Of a DNA stretch of 64,000 bases, positions 13,601-25,792 are shown one piece after another. Every line of letters starts with the position of its first letter. Positions within the stretch are counted from its first letter, which is position 1. The position numbers and the translations under genes are program-made. The notes beneath the pieces were generated by a model that saw only the letters and a list, made by a program, of their open reading frames with translations, was not told the origin of the DNA and did no database searches. Origin of the DNA: Luzula sylvatica. Its lineage: Eukaryota; Streptophyta; Magnoliopsida; Poales; Juncaceae. The DNA is taken from contig OX326959.1 in assembly GCA_946800325.1 (NCBI GenBank), positions 13,360,862 to 13,424,861 of the forward strand, given 5' to 3'.

Positions 13601-16600
13601 ACTTTTCACCAAATTGTACAAACACTAAGAAAGCTTTCTTTTCGATTCATAGCAAGCTTTTTACGTTTTGAGGAGTTCAAATAACGTCCTTTTAGATCAT
13701 TTGTATCGTATCTTTTACTACATAACTTTTCACCCAATTTTGTAAACACTAACAAATTTTGTTTTTCGATTCATAACCATCTTTTAAAGCTGCGAGGAGT
13801 CCAAATAACGTGTTTTTAGATCATTTGTATCGTATCTTTTACTACATATTTTTTCCCCAAATTTTACAAACACTAAGAATGTTCGTTTTTCGATTCATAA
13901 CATTCTTTTAACTCTCTGAGGAGTCCAAATAACGTGTTTTTGATATGGTTTCGATGGAATCTTTAACTACGTAACTTTTCAACAAATTTTACAAACACTA
14001 AGAAAGCATTCTTTTCGATTCATAGCAAGCTATTTACGCTTTCAGGAGTCCCAATAATGTGTTTTTGGATCATTTGTATCGTACATTTTACTACATAACT
14101 TTTCACCAAATTTTATAAACACTAACAATGTTTGTTTTCCGATTCATAATAATCTTTTAAACCTCCAAGGTGCCAAAATAACGTGTTTTTAAGATGGTTT
14201 GGATCGAATCTTTTACTACGTAACTTTTCGCCAAATAGTACAAACACTAAGAAAGTTTTCTGTTCGAATCGTTGCAATCTTCTTGCGCTTTGAGGAGTTC
14301 AAATAACGTGTTTTTAGATCATTTGTATCGTATCTGTTACTACATAACTTTTCACGAAATTTTACAAACACTAAGAAAGTTTTCTTTTCGATTCGTTGCA
14401 ATCTTCTTGCGCTTTGTGAATTTCAAATAACGTGTATTTAGATCATTTGTATCGTATCTTTTACTACATATCTTTTCCCCAAATTTTGCAAACACTAAGA
14501 AAGTTCGTTTTTCGATTCATAACATTGTTTTAACTCCCTGAGGAGTCCAAATAACGTGTTTTTGAGATGGTTTCGATCGAATCTTTTAATATGTAACTTT
14601 TCACCAAATTGTACAAACACTAAGAAAGATTTCTTTTCGATTCATTGCAATCTTTTTACGCATTGAGGAGTTTAAATAACGTGTGTTTATATCATTTGTA
14701 TCTTATCTTTTACTACATAATTTTTCACGAAATTTTACAAACACTAAGAAAGTTTGTTTTTCAATTCATAACATTCTTTTAACTCTCTGAGGAGTCCAAA
14801 TAATGCGTTTTCGAGATGGTTTCGATCGAATCATTTCCTACGTTACTTTTGACCAAATTGTACAAACTCTAAGAAACTTTCCTTTTCGATTCATAGCAAT
14901 CTTTTTACGCTTTGAGAAGTTCAAATAACGTGTTTTTAGATCATTTGTATCGTATCTATTACTACATAACTTTTCACCAAATTTTACAAACACTAAGAAG
15001 GTTCGTTTTTCGATTCATAACATTTTTTTCACTCCCTGAGGAGTCCAAATAACGTATTTTCGAGATGGTTTCTATCAAATCTTTTACTACGTAACTTTTC
15101 ACCAAATTGTACAAACACTAAAAAAGTTTTCTTTTTGATTCATAGCAATATTTTTACGTTTTGAGGAGTTCAAGTCACGTGTTTTTAGATCATTTGTATC
15201 GTATCTTTTTATTACATAACTTTTCACCAAATTTTATAAACACTAAGAAAGTTTGTTTTTCGATTCAAAACATTCTTTTAACTATCTGGGGAGTCCAAAT
15301 AACGTGTTTTTGAGATGGTTACGACCGAATCATTTACTACGTAACTTTTCACCAAATTGTACAAACACTAAGAAATCTTTCTTTTCGATTCATAGCAAGC
15401 TTTTGACGCTTTGAGGAGGTCAAATAACGTTCTTTTAGATCATTTGTATCGTATCATTTACTACATAACTTTTCACCCAATTTTGTAAACACTAAGAAAG
15501 TTTGTTTTGCGATTCATAACAATCTTTTAAATCTGCGAGGAGTCCAAATAACGTGTTTTTGAGATGGTTTGGATCGAATCTTTTGCTATGCAACTTTTCA
15601 CCAAATTGTGTAAACACTAAGAAAGTTTTCTTTTCGATTCATTGCAATCTTTTTAAGGAGTTCAAATAACGTGTTTTTAGATCATTTGTATCATATCTTT
15701 TACTACATATTTTGTCACCAAATTTTACAAACACTAAGAATGTTCGTTTTTCGATTCATAACATTCTTTTAACTCTCTGAGGAGTCCAAATAACGTGTTT
15801 TTGAGATGGTTTCGATCGAATCTTTTACTACGTAACTTTTCACCAAATTGTACAAACACTAAGAAAGCATTCTTTTCGATTTATAGCAAGCTTTTTACGC
15901 TTTCAGGAGTTGCAATAATGTGTTTTTGGATCATTTGTATCGTATCTTTTACTACATAACTTTTCACCAAATTTTAGAAACATTAACAAAGTTTGTTTTC
16001 CGATTCATAACAATCTTTTAACTCTCTGGGTAGTCCAAATAACGTGTTTTTGAAATGGTTACGTTCGAATCATTTACTACGTAACTTTTCACCAAATTGT
16101 ACAAACACTAAAAAAGCTTTCTTTTCGATTCATAGCAAGTTTTTTACGTTTTGAGGAGGTCAAATAACGTGCTTTTAGATCATTTGTATCGTATCTTTTA
16201 CTACATAACTTTTCACCCAATTTTGTAAACACTAAGAAAGTTTGTTTTTCGATTCATTACAATCTTTTAAATCTGCGAGGAGTCCAAATAACGTGTTTTT
16301 GAGATGGTTTGGATCGAATATTTTGCTATGCAACTTTTCACCAAAATTGTATAAACACTAAGAAAGTTTTCTTTTCGATTCATTGCAAGCTTTTTACGCT
16401 TTGAGGAGGTCAAATAACGTGCTTTTAGATCATTTGTATCGTATCTTTTACTACGTAACTTTTCACCCAATTTTGTAAACACTAAGAAAGTTTGTTTTTC
16501 GATTCATAACAATCTTTTAAATCTGCGAGGAGTCTAAATAACGTGTTTTTGATGGTTTGGATCGAATCTTTTGCTATGCAACTTTTCACCAAATTGTATA

Positions 16601-19600
16601 AACACTAAGAAAGTTTTCTTTTCGATTCATTGCAATCTTTTTACGCTGAGGAGTTCAAATAACGTGTTTTTAGATCATTTGTATCGTATCTTTTACTACA
16701 TATCTTTTCACCAAATTTTACAAACACTAAGAATGTTCGTTTTTCGATTCTAAACATTCTTTTAACTCTTTGAGGAGTCCAAATAACGTGTTTTTGAGAT
16801 GGTTTCGATCGAATCTTTTACTACGTAACTTTTCACCAAATTGTACAAACACTAAGAAATCATTCTTTTCGATTCATAGCAAGCTTTTTACGCTTTCAGG
16901 AGTTCCAATAATGAGTTTTTGGATCATTTGTATCGTATCTTTTACTACATAACTTTTCACCAAATTTTATAAACACTAACAAAGCTTGTTTTCCGATTCA
17001 TAACAATCTTTTAAACCTCCGAGATGCCAAAATAACGTGTTTATAAGATGGTTTGGATCGAATCTTTTATTACGTAACTTTTCACCAAATTGTACAAACA
17101 CTAAGAAAGTTTTCTTTTCGATTCGTTGCAATCTTCTTGAACTTTGAGGAGTTCAAATAACGTGTTTTTAGATCATTTGTATCGTATCTTTTATTACATA
17201 ACTTTTCACGAAATTTTACAAACACGGAGAAAGTTTGTTTTTCGATTCATAACATTCTTTTGACTCTCTGAGGAGTCCAAATAACGTGTGTTTTGAGATG
17301 GTTTTGATTGAATCTTTTACTACGTAACTTTTCACCAAATTGTACAAACGCTAAGAAAGTTTTCTTTTCGATTCATAGAAATATTTTTACACTTTGAGGA
17401 GTTCAAATAACGTGTTTTTAGATCATTTGTATCGTATCTTTTACTACATAACTTTTCACCAAAGTTTACAAACACCATAAAAGCTTGTTTTTCGATTCAT
17501 AACAATCTTTTAATGTTCTGAGGAGTCCAAATGACGTGTTTTTGAGATGGTTTGGATCGAATCTTTTACTACATAATTTTTCACCCAATTGTACAAAAAC
17601 TAAGAAAGTTTTATTTTCGATTCGTAGCAATCTTTTTACACTTTGAGGAGTTCAAATAACATGTTTTTAGATCGTTTGTGTCGTATCTTTTACTACATAA
17701 CTTTTCACCAAATTTTGCAAATACCAAGAAAGCTTGTTTTTCGATTCATAACCACGTTTTAACGCTGCGAGGATTCCAAATAACGTGTTTTTGAGATGGT
17801 TTGGATCGAATCTTTTACTACATAACTTTTCACCAAATTGTACAAACACTAAGAAACTTTTATTTTTAACTCATAGCGATCTTTTTACGTTTTCGGGAGT
17901 TCAAATAACGTGTATTTAGATCATTTGTATTGTATCTTTTACTATATACCCTTTCACCAAATTTTTCAAACACTAAGATAGATTTATTTTCAATTCATAA
18001 CAATCTTTTTACGATTTGAGGAGTTCAAATAACGTGTTTTTATATCAATTTTACTACATAACTTTCACCAAATTTTACAAACACTAAGAAAGTTTGTTTT
18101 TCCATTCATAACTATCTTCAAACAATCTGAGGAGTCCAAATAACATGTTTTTGAGATGGTTTGGATCGAATCTTTTACTATGTAACGTTTCACCAAATTG
18201 TACAATCACTAAGAAAGTTTTCCTTTCGATTCATAGAAATATTTGTATGTTTCGAGGGGTTCAAATAACATGTTTTTAGATCATTTGTATCATATCTTTT
18301 ACTACATAACTTTCACCAAATTTTACAAACACTAAGATTTTTTATTTTTCGATTCATAACAACCTTTTAACGTTCTAAGGAGTCCAAATAACATGTTTTT
18401 GAGATGGCTTTGATCGAATCTTTTATTACGTAAGTTTTCACCAAATTGTACAAACACTAAGAAAGTTTTATTTTCGATTCATTGCAATCTTTTTACGCTT
18501 TAAGAAGTTCAAATAATGTGTTTTCAGATCGTTTGGGTCGTATCTTTTACTACATAACTTTTCACCAAATTTTACAAACACCAAGAAATCTTGTTTTTCG
18601 ATTCATAACAATGTTTTAACGCTATGAGGATTCAAAATGACGTGTTTTTCAGATGGTTTGGATCGAATCTTTTACTATGTAACTTTTCACCAAATTGCAC
18701 AAATACTAAGAAAGTTTTCTTTTCGACTCATATCAATCTGTTTTTGCTTTAAGGAGTTCAAATAACGTGTTTTTAGTTAATTTGTATCGTATCATTTACT
18801 ACATAACTTTTCACCAAATTTTACAAACACTAAGATAGTTTGTTTTTCGATTCATAACAATCTTTCAACGTTCATTGGAGTCCAAATAACGTGTTTTTGA
18901 GATGGTTTGGATCAAATCTTTTACTAAGTAACTTTTCACCAAATTGTACAAACACTGGGAAAGTTTTCATTTCGATTCATAGCAATATTTTTATGTTTTC
19001 AGGAGTTCAAATAACGTGTTTTTAGATCATTCGTATCGTATCTTTTACTACATAACTTTTCATCAAATTTTACAAACACTAAGATAGTTTGTTTTTTCGA
19101 TTCATAACAATCTTTTAACGTTCTGAGGAGTCCAAATAACATGTTTTTGAGATGGTTTTGATCGAATCTTTTACTACGGAACTTTTCACCAAATTGTACA
19201 AACACTAAGAAAGTTTTCTTTTCGATTCATAGCAATCTTTTTACGCTTTGAGAAGTTCAAATAACGTGTTTTTAGATCGTTTGTATCGTATCTTTTACTA
19301 CATTACTTTTCACCAAATTTTACAAACACCAAGAAATCTTGTTTTTCGATTCATAACAATGTTTTAACGCGGTGATGATTTAAAATAACGTGTTTTCAGA
19401 TGGTTTGGATCGAATATTATACTATGTAACTTTTCACCAAATTGTACAAACACTAAGACAGTTTTCTTTTCGACTCATAGCAATCTTTTTACGCTTTCAG
19501 GAGTTCAAATAACGTGTTTTTAGATCATTTGTATCGTATCTTTTACTACATAACTTTTCACCAAATTTTACAAACACTAAAATAGTTTGTTTTTTTTATT

Positions 19601-19929
19601 CATAACAATCTTTCAACGTTCAAAGGAATCCAAATAACGTGCTTTTGAGATGGTTTGGATCAAATCTTTTACTACGTAACTTTTCACGAAATTGTACAAA
19701 CACCGAGAAAGTTTTCATTTTGATTCATAGCAATATTTTTATGTCTTGAGGAGTTCAAATAACGTGTTTTTAGATCATTTGTATCGTATATTTTACTATA
19801 TAAATTTTCACCAAATTTTACAAACACTAAGATAGTTTGTTTTATCGATTCATAACAATCTTTTAACGTTATGAGGAGTCCAAATAACATGTTTTTGAGA
19901 TGGTTTTGATCTAATCTTTTACTACATAA

Positions 19930-20128
19930 ATAGAGTAATCAACATATTTACATCAAATATTTAAATAGGAAAGAAAAAAACTCTTGGCAATTTTGTGTCC
20001 ATTTGTCCACCTCTTCGGTTATCATAGTAGAAAGGAGGGAGGTAGAAACGGCTTTGAAAGAGAAAATTCTCCGGTTCCTCTCTTTCCATATGTTCCACAT
20101 GGTTGCTATCCAAACCGTACCCCATCTT
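19930..20128 (-). mobile_element. LINE-type retrotransposon fragment (C-terminal tail of ORF2) inserted in the satellite
   Basis: This is a non-satellite insertion that splits one monomer: satellite stops after ACTACATAA and resumes at TAACTTTTCACC. On the minus strand, 20,127-19,948 is an uninterrupted frame of 59 codons ending in TAA. It starts RWGTVWIATMWNIWKERN, continues RRIF, and later has EEVDKW. The W-x-I-W-K-E-R-N-x-R-x-F motif is characteristic of the extreme C-terminus of plant non-LTR retrotransposon ORF2, after the reverse transcriptase in the zf-RVT-like region, and of genes derived from it. No poly(A) tail and no clear target duplication are visible, so this is an internal piece captured during rearrangement or a heavily 5'-truncated, tail-less copy. 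It marks the edge of the homogeneous array. Confidence 0.72.
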
Positions 20129-20269
20129 GAATTAACTTTTCACCAAATTTTACAAACACTAAGATAGTTTATTTTTTCAATTCATAACAATCTTTTAATG
20201 TTCTGAGGAGTCCGAATAACATGTTTTTGAGATGGTTTTGATCGAATCTTTCACTACGTAATTTTTCAC
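20129..20269. repeat. Residual satellite beyond the LINE fragment
   Basis: About 140 bp of diverged satellite: CACCAAATTTTACAAACACT, then TTTAATGTTCTGAGGAGTCCG, GAGATGGTTTTGATCG, CACTACGTAATTTTTCACC. It ends abruptly at TCGAGAAAATCGG, which is the right end of the array in this window. Confidence 0.9.
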
Positions 20270-20636
20270 CTCGAGAAAATCGGTTCTTGAAAAGTCATGA
20301 TTTACTAAGGCGAACACATCGTCCTTACACATTTTAAACCTGAAAGTCGAACCTAAACATTATTGCCGAAATGTGAAAGCATAAACAATATAGCAACATC
20401 ATCATCATCATTATCATCATCGTCGTCATCATCATCTTATTTCATTTTCTTAATTATGTCGATGATGTATAAAACATAGATAAATTTTACAGCAATAACC
20501 TTTGAATTGATTAAGATAACCGGCTCTTGAACAATTTATATGGTCATTGTTCTAAAATTTATCAAAATAATAATTTACTGAGGCAAACACATCACACTGA
20601 CATATTGTATGCTTGAATGAAAGTATTTGTTGGTTT
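20270..20636. repeat. Two diverged direct repeats flanking an (ATC)n microsatellite
   Basis: 20,271-20,350 (TCGGTTCTTGAAAAGTC, then TTTACTAAGGCGAACACATCG) and about 20,517-20,630 (ACCGGCTCTTGAACAATTT, then TTTACTGAGGCAAACACATCA) share an ordered set of motifs and look like old direct copies. Between them, 20,397-20,436 is a degenerate ATC/GTC trinucleotide repeat. No coding potential is seen. Confidence 0.55.
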
Positions 20637-22430
20637 CGATGCATTTGAATGCGTATTTTTTTACTAGCTAAATTACTTAAAATTTGGTATTGTTGTAATT
20701 TATGCATTTCTATTATTATTAAAAGTTATGTAATATTATTTGTTATTTTGTTGTGAAATATTCGTATTTTGTGTATTGTGTTTCCTACATTTTACGTATA
20801 ATTTATTCATAATTTATTTGTATCTTCGCGCAGCTAACATATACTATACATTTATTTAAATCCGAGTAAAATTGTGTCAGGATGAAAAAAATATACATAT
20901 TACAAAAAATATATAATATAACAAAATCAAAAACTCCGGCGGTAATCTAAAGCCTAACAAACAGCCTACTCGTGGTTTTATCTTGACCACTCATATGTGT
21001 GGGTCCCAACTCAAAAAGAACAAATGACGGAAAGGAAGATGGGCCGTGAAATGAGGGGGAAGTAAAGAGATTTGTTAATATAAATTAAGACATTTTTCAA
21101 TGTAAGTCCTCGAAGTCTTATGAATTACGATCCAAGTTAAATCTTATTTGTATTGTATGTTATACAAAATATTTGTTAATCTAATTGTATCTTATCAGAC
21201 TATACATAAAATTATAAATATTAACACTTATAAATATTTAAAAATAATATTTTATAACAATTTATAAGAAAAATTATTAGACGGTATACCAATTTATTTA
21301 TTGAAAAGGAATTATAAAAATATTTCCGAGATCATACTATTAGTTTTAATTGATTATTTTTTATTTGAAAATTTTACAAAATATTAATGTTTTATTTTGT
21401 TTCTAGAAATATGATGAAATATTGAATAATATTGGTAATTTAATATGAATATCTATTTTTATAATTCAATTTTGAATTTAATGATAAGAAAAATTCTACA
21501 TATAAATTGTCCATGTTATATAATAATGTTTTGTTTTCATGCATGATATTTTTTTTTAAAATTTGTTTAGTTGTACAATATTTATAAATAATAATATTTG
21601 TGGACATATATGAGGAAAAGTCATATTTTATATTCAAAGAATTCATGAGAAATGGCAACATTCACCGAGTTCTCACCCCGTAATGCTTAGCGTGACAAAA
21701 ATAAAATATTACAATTGATTTCAAAATATTTACTTGAAAATAATTGCAAAAAATGTAGTATTAAGATTATACTTTCAATTGAATATTTTTTTCTTCAAAA
21801 TTGGGACAAAAAATAATGTGTTATTTATTTGATTCAAATAACACAACGGATTCAATAATTTATTATTTAATATAATATAATTTTATTTTTAATCAATTTA
21901 AGCAAATTTTAAAAGAAAACTTAATATAAAACTAGTTTAAATAATATTTCATTATTTTTGTTAATAATAAGTTAAATATTTAATTATTTTTTAATATATT
22001 ATATATTATATATTTGACAAAATATAATTAAAGTTCGTTATTATCGTAATATGTTGGTAATGTTACATATTGATTGTTTGTCATATTCGATTACTATTAC
22101 ATATATGTATCTTCACTTTTATTCGATTTTAAATATGTTATTTTCTTTATGTATACATTTTTTTTTTTGCATACATGTATATCATTATTTTTACATTAAA
22201 TTTTTCACGTAAATATATATATTGTTTAAATTTTACAGTAACAATGTATCAAATAATGATACATATGAAGGACTTATGTGAAAAACATGCCTCACTTTAA
22301 CAGTACATTACATATACATTTTTTTTCTTACGTTTTGCTGGTGGGGCTCACACCGTTGAACCAATGAATTGATGCCACGAAGCCAGTTTCACATTAGGCT
22401 TTCTTGGAAAGGCAACAGAACAAATGCACT
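20637..22430. other. AT-rich intergenic stretch without recognisable genes
   Basis: Strongly AT-rich sequence with only short, low-complexity open frames and no recognisable domain. A more mixed-composition patch at about 20,935-21,065 (ACTCCGGCGGTAATCTAAAG, then GTGTGGGTCCCAACTC) and another at 22,335-22,445 lead into a Helitron-like end. If 22,461 is a Helitron 3' end, part of this stretch is its body, but no 5' end was identified. Confidence 0.5.
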
Positions 22431-22461
22431 TCGCGCAATCGCGCGGAAAAAAAGAAGCTAG
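22431..22461 (+). mobile_element. Helitron-like 3' terminus (GC-rich hairpin then CTAG|T)
   Basis: In an AT-rich setting, CGCGCAATCGCGCG forms a compact hairpin, followed 12 nt later by CTAG and then T. That matches the established Helitron 3' end (hairpin, short spacer, CTRR, insertion between A and T). The matching 5' TC end to the left was not identified, so the length is unknown, and no Rep/helicase coding sequence is visible. Confidence 0.5.
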
Positions 22462-22907
22462 TATCATATATTTTCAGATATTGCAGGCCCACGAGATACT
22501 AAGATAAAGATTAGTTTGTTACAAATTTAGATAATACTGTAAGGACTCTTTTTGCAAATTTTATTTTCTCTTTCTGTATATGTTGGCTTAATGGCTTTCG
22601 TTAATTATCGGAACTAATAAGCTATTTTCTGTTGTTAAATTAATTTATGACACGATTTACTTAAATATCGTAAATCTAATAAACAGTAATTTCCCATAAA
22701 AAAATAATTACTTCTGTTTGATCTGTTTTAACATAACACTGCCAAAAATAGAAAATCCCAAAAGTTGCACTAAAAAAATACTAGTAAAATTTCCATACTT
22801 ATTACTTACGAAAACTATTTTATTATTTTACAAGGTCATAGATATAAAATGTCCAAACTTATTATATATATTTCTCCAAGACTTGTCAGATGAGAGAGGA
22901 GGTGGAT

Positions 22908-22923
22908 AGAGAGAGAGAGAGAG
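22908..22923. repeat. (GA)n microsatellite
   Basis: A short pure GA run directly before the left target duplication of the hAT MITE. Confidence 0.8.
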
Positions 22924-22932
22924 CACTCAACC

Positions 22933-23551
22933 TAGGGGTGTCAACGGTTCGGATCCGGTTCGGATAGTGGTCATACCAGATCCATATCCATATATTTTTT
23001 CAGATACGGATCCGGATACGGAATTACCCGGATCCGGATACGGTTCGGATAATAAACGGATACGGATACGGTTCGGATATTGTCGGATACGGATACGGAT
23101 ACGGTTCTCTTTCGGGTATTAAAACGGATATTATGTTATCATAACATAACTTACTTTTTAGCTATAAATATATATAATTTGTGACATGAACGATAAATAT
23201 GATTATATTTAAACGTAATTTTACGATTGTGAGTTTAAATCACTCACAAATCATTAATTTATATATGATTTTTCAACTAATATCAAATATAATACATAAA
23301 AATAATATATAATATGCGTATCCGGATCCGGTTCCGGATACTCGAATCTGGTTCCGAGTATCCGGATCCTAAAAATATCCGGATCCGAAACACGGATCCG
23401 GTCCCCGCACCAAAATCGTATATCGAATCCGGTTCCGGATCCTAAAATTAGCAACCAGATCCATATCCGGATCCACTTTTTTCGAATCCGGATATTTCTT
23501 CGGATACGGTTCGGGTCGGTTCGGGCAATATCCACACCATTGACATCCCTA
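22933..23551. mobile_element. Non-autonomous hAT element (MITE) with 8-bp target duplication
   Basis: The ends are TAGGGGTGTCAACGG and, read inward from the right, TAGGGATGTCAATGG. A perfect 8-bp duplication, ACTCAACC, lies outside both ends (22,925-22,932 and 23,552-23,559). 8-bp duplications with TAGGG-type ends are typical of hAT. The interior is built of GGATACGG/GGATCCGG motifs on the left and their complement on the right around an AT-rich centre, with no transposase. It lies about 170 bp upstream of the ATG of the next gene, so it may overlap that gene's promoter. Confidence 0.9.
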
Positions 23552-23700
23552 ACTCAACCTGCCTCTTTTACATTTTAATCCTTCTATTATCCATTTATTT
23601 TTCCTCCTCTGTTTGATCTTATCTGAGATTCTGAAGCTTTTACCAAACTAACCTTTACCCATTTAACAAAAATACGCATTGATCTATCTTCTTCCACCAG

Positions 23701-23713
23701 GGTTAGGGTTTGA
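23701..23713 (+). promoter_or_regulatory. Telo-box-like motif (TTAGGGTTTGA) upstream of the start codon
   Basis: GGTTAGGGTTTGATC lies 10-20 bp before the ATG. Telo-boxes (AAACCCTAA on either strand) are common near the 5' ends of plant housekeeping and translation-related genes. Here the motif probably lies in the 5' leader. Its function is inferred only from resemblance. Confidence 0.5.
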
Positions 23714-23722
23714 TCTTTCGCC

Positions 23723-24029
23723 ATGGACACTACCACGACCTCGCGTGTCATCTCAGACCTATGCGCTATCGTCGTAACGCTCTTACCTCCGCCGTCACGT
23801 GGGCGACGACCTGCGCGTGCTGCTAAGGTGACGCCAGCTGCATTTGCTTCGCTCTTGTTCGGCGCGTCGTTCGCCCTGATGCTTTGTGGGTCCGTAGCTT
23901 TCATGCTCGGATTCATGCTCATGCCTTGGATTGTTGGATTTGTCATGATGTTTTGGTTTTTCGGTTTCGTTTCGAATTTGAATTCGATGTGGAGAGGCAT
24001 TTTTTGGCCAATTCATAGACCTAACACAG
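23723..24029 (+). CDS. Small predicted membrane protein, function unknown (exon 1 or complete)
   Basis: The ATG at 23,723 lies in a good plant context (GCCATGG). The predicted protein begins MDTTTTSRVISDLCAIVVTL, followed by a basic proline/arginine patch (PPPSRGRRPARA, about residues 27-38). Two closely spaced hydrophobic segments follow, about residues 42-65 and 66-85, together forming a likely transmembrane hairpin. GC content is clearly higher than in the surroundings, which supports a real gene. A likely splice donor, CAG|GTTCGT, ends the exon after 24,029. If it is unspliced, the frame continues 12 codons to a TGA at 24,065-24,067, giving 114 residues. I do not recognise the family by name. 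No downstream exon could be placed with confidence. The upstream hAT MITE and telo-box are its only visible regulatory context. Confidence 0.6.
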
Positions 24030-24067
24030 GTTCGTATATGTGCTTTGTTAATATTCCTAAAAATTGA

Positions 24068-25792
24068 TACTAATAGTAGCAATGGAAAAGATTAGATTTT
24101 TTATGTATCTTTAGGCTTGATTTGTGCGAATTTTTCCCAATTAATTTAGCACACTGATCATTTATGATTTTTGGTTTTGTCGGGTTCTTTTGATAGTAGT
24201 TTTTTCAATCATTTGTGTAATTGCATAAAAAAGTCATTATTTCTGGATGTTTGATTTATTAATCATCATGTTGGTTTCTTTTTTGGATCAATAAATAGGG
24301 GATAAATTGGGTATTTTTGTTAGTTATTAGATTCATGGAGTAATAAATATCTCCTTATTAGGCCTTTGATTATAATTAAATTTTCTGATGTTTCGATCTG
24401 AATTAAGCACTTGGCCGCAATTTTGAAATAAAAAATTCTCTAAACATAAATTGGTCATTGGATCCTGTTTGATTTTGATCGGGGCCGCTTATTTGTATTT
24501 CTCTGATGACGACACGTGTAATTCGGGGTTGAATTTGTGGAATAGTTCGGTGATTGTATCACCCGTGATTTTGAAATTTCAGCTATTATTTAGGGTATTT
24601 TACAAGTTAGGTTATTCTTTTGCAATTTATTACTTTATTTTGCATTGATGTTTCTTAAATGAATTCTGAATATCTCAATAATGTTTTACAAAAAGAGTAT
24701 AATCTCCGAACTATTATTAAGTTATCTACTTATTTTGCATTGATGTTTTCTTTTCTTTTTTCCTTTTTGTTTGTTTTTGTTCTTGCATATTTGTGTTGTT
24801 CTTATTTTGTGTGTGATTTGCAAAATCTCTTTTGCGATACTTTTAAAATTTCAAAAAGAGTATAATCTCCACACAATTTGGGGAAATTTTACATAGACAT
24901 TGCTTTTGTCAACAAATTATTAAGTAGATAACTTAATAAAGTGCAAAAAGTCATTGTCAATTGGTACCTATCTTTATTTGGATATTTTCTTTGAATTATT
25001 GTTCAATCAGTTGTTGCTTGTACCAAAACATAAGTCTTTCCTTTTTTCATAAAATAAAAAATGTATTATTTAAATGAAGGAGTTTTGGTTATAGGTCACC
25101 ATCATATCATGACTTTGAAGTAGTCTCTCTCAATCACATGATTTTAATTTAGATATCTTTTTTTGCATTATAATTATAGGTCAAATGTTTTCAAAAATAC
25201 CAACATCAAAAAGTTGAGGGGGCGAAATGCGAAATGGGGAGCGGACCACTTTATAAAAGAGTGACATGACGAATATGATAGCTTAATTTGCAACGTGTAA
25301 AGAGGGTTCGCACCTTTAAGTCGATTAATACAATGTGCTAATATATTTCTCGTCTTTTTTTTCTTTAAATTTGATTATATTTTCTTCATTTTGGTCAAAA
25401 TGCAATTTGATCCATCGGAGAGAAATACCTGTACCATATTGCAATATTTCAAGATTGCCTATAATGAGTTATGTTGTATATGTATTCACTAAACTTGTAA
25501 TTATGGATGTATATGTTAAATCATCTTTTGTTTGATTATATTTGAATGTGCAATTTTTTTTTTGTTAGCGAATTCATTTCATTTTCAGTCCAAAAAGGAA
25601 AAAGAAAGAAGGATTTTGTTTGGTTTATTTAGGCACCGGACTTTAATATTTTGGTCCAGAAAATTGTATTGAGCCTAAATAAGTGTGAAAATTTGGGCGG
25701 TTTCCAAAAAGAGGATAGTGAGCATATAATGTAAAATTACTTGCTCTTGAAGGTATTAAATTGTTTATAGTACCTCCTCACGAGAGGTGGCA
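24068..25792. other. Intron or 3'-flanking sequence of the membrane-protein gene, plus intergenic DNA
   Basis: AT-rich sequence without a convincing exon. Two oddities: AAAAAGAGTATAATCTCC occurs twice (about 24,689 and 24,852), and ATTAAGTTATCTACTTA (24,715-24,731) recurs inverted at about 24,918-24,934, so an RNA from here could form a stem spanning about 200 nt. A mixed-composition patch at 25,205-25,330 (GTTGAGGGGGCGAAATGCG) is unassigned. Confidence 0.4.

Larger units (their letters stand above)
1..19929. repeat. Satellite DNA array, 249-bp dimeric unit (A/B monomers of 124 and 125 bp)
   Basis: The whole stretch is head-to-tail satellite, about 80 dimers (about 160 monomers). Type A monomers read GAGGAGTTCAAATAACGTG then TTTTTAGATCATTTGTATCG, and later CACCAAATTTTACAAAC. 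Type B monomers read GAGGAGTCCAAATAACGTG then AGATGGTTTCGATCGAATC, and later CACCAAATTGTACAAAC. Measured starts of successive GAGG boxes (1871, 1995, 2120, 2244, 2369) give alternating spacings of 124 and 125. Shared boxes in both types are TTTTACTACRTAACTTTTCACC, CAAACACTAAGAAAG and TTTTTCGATTCAT. The array runs off the left window edge, so its true size is unknown. Short open frames inside it are by-products of the repeat. Whether it is centromeric, pericentromeric or a knob cannot be told from sequence alone. Confidence 0.97.

Noticed and set aside
84..19890. Many 60-88 codon open frames in the satellite with repeated FGEKLCSKRY-like residues
   Set aside because: The 249-bp dimer is a multiple of three, so frames persist across units and give repetitive pseudo-proteins on both strands. 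Stops fall irregularly, there is no start context, and nothing resembles a known domain.
1..19929. CRISPR-like array of regular repeats
   Set aside because: Both 'repeat' and 'spacer' parts are conserved from unit to unit, the unit is 124/125 bp, and the context is a plant nuclear genome. It is a satellite.
23254..23535. 93-codon frame rich in R, I, D and P on the minus strand
   Set aside because: It consists of the GGATCCG/GGATACGG low-complexity interior of a hAT MITE.
24451..24865. Hydrophobic short open frames after the membrane-protein exon
   Set aside because: T-rich sequence yields L/F/Y-rich frames by chance. No splice structure joining them to the upstream exon could be supported.
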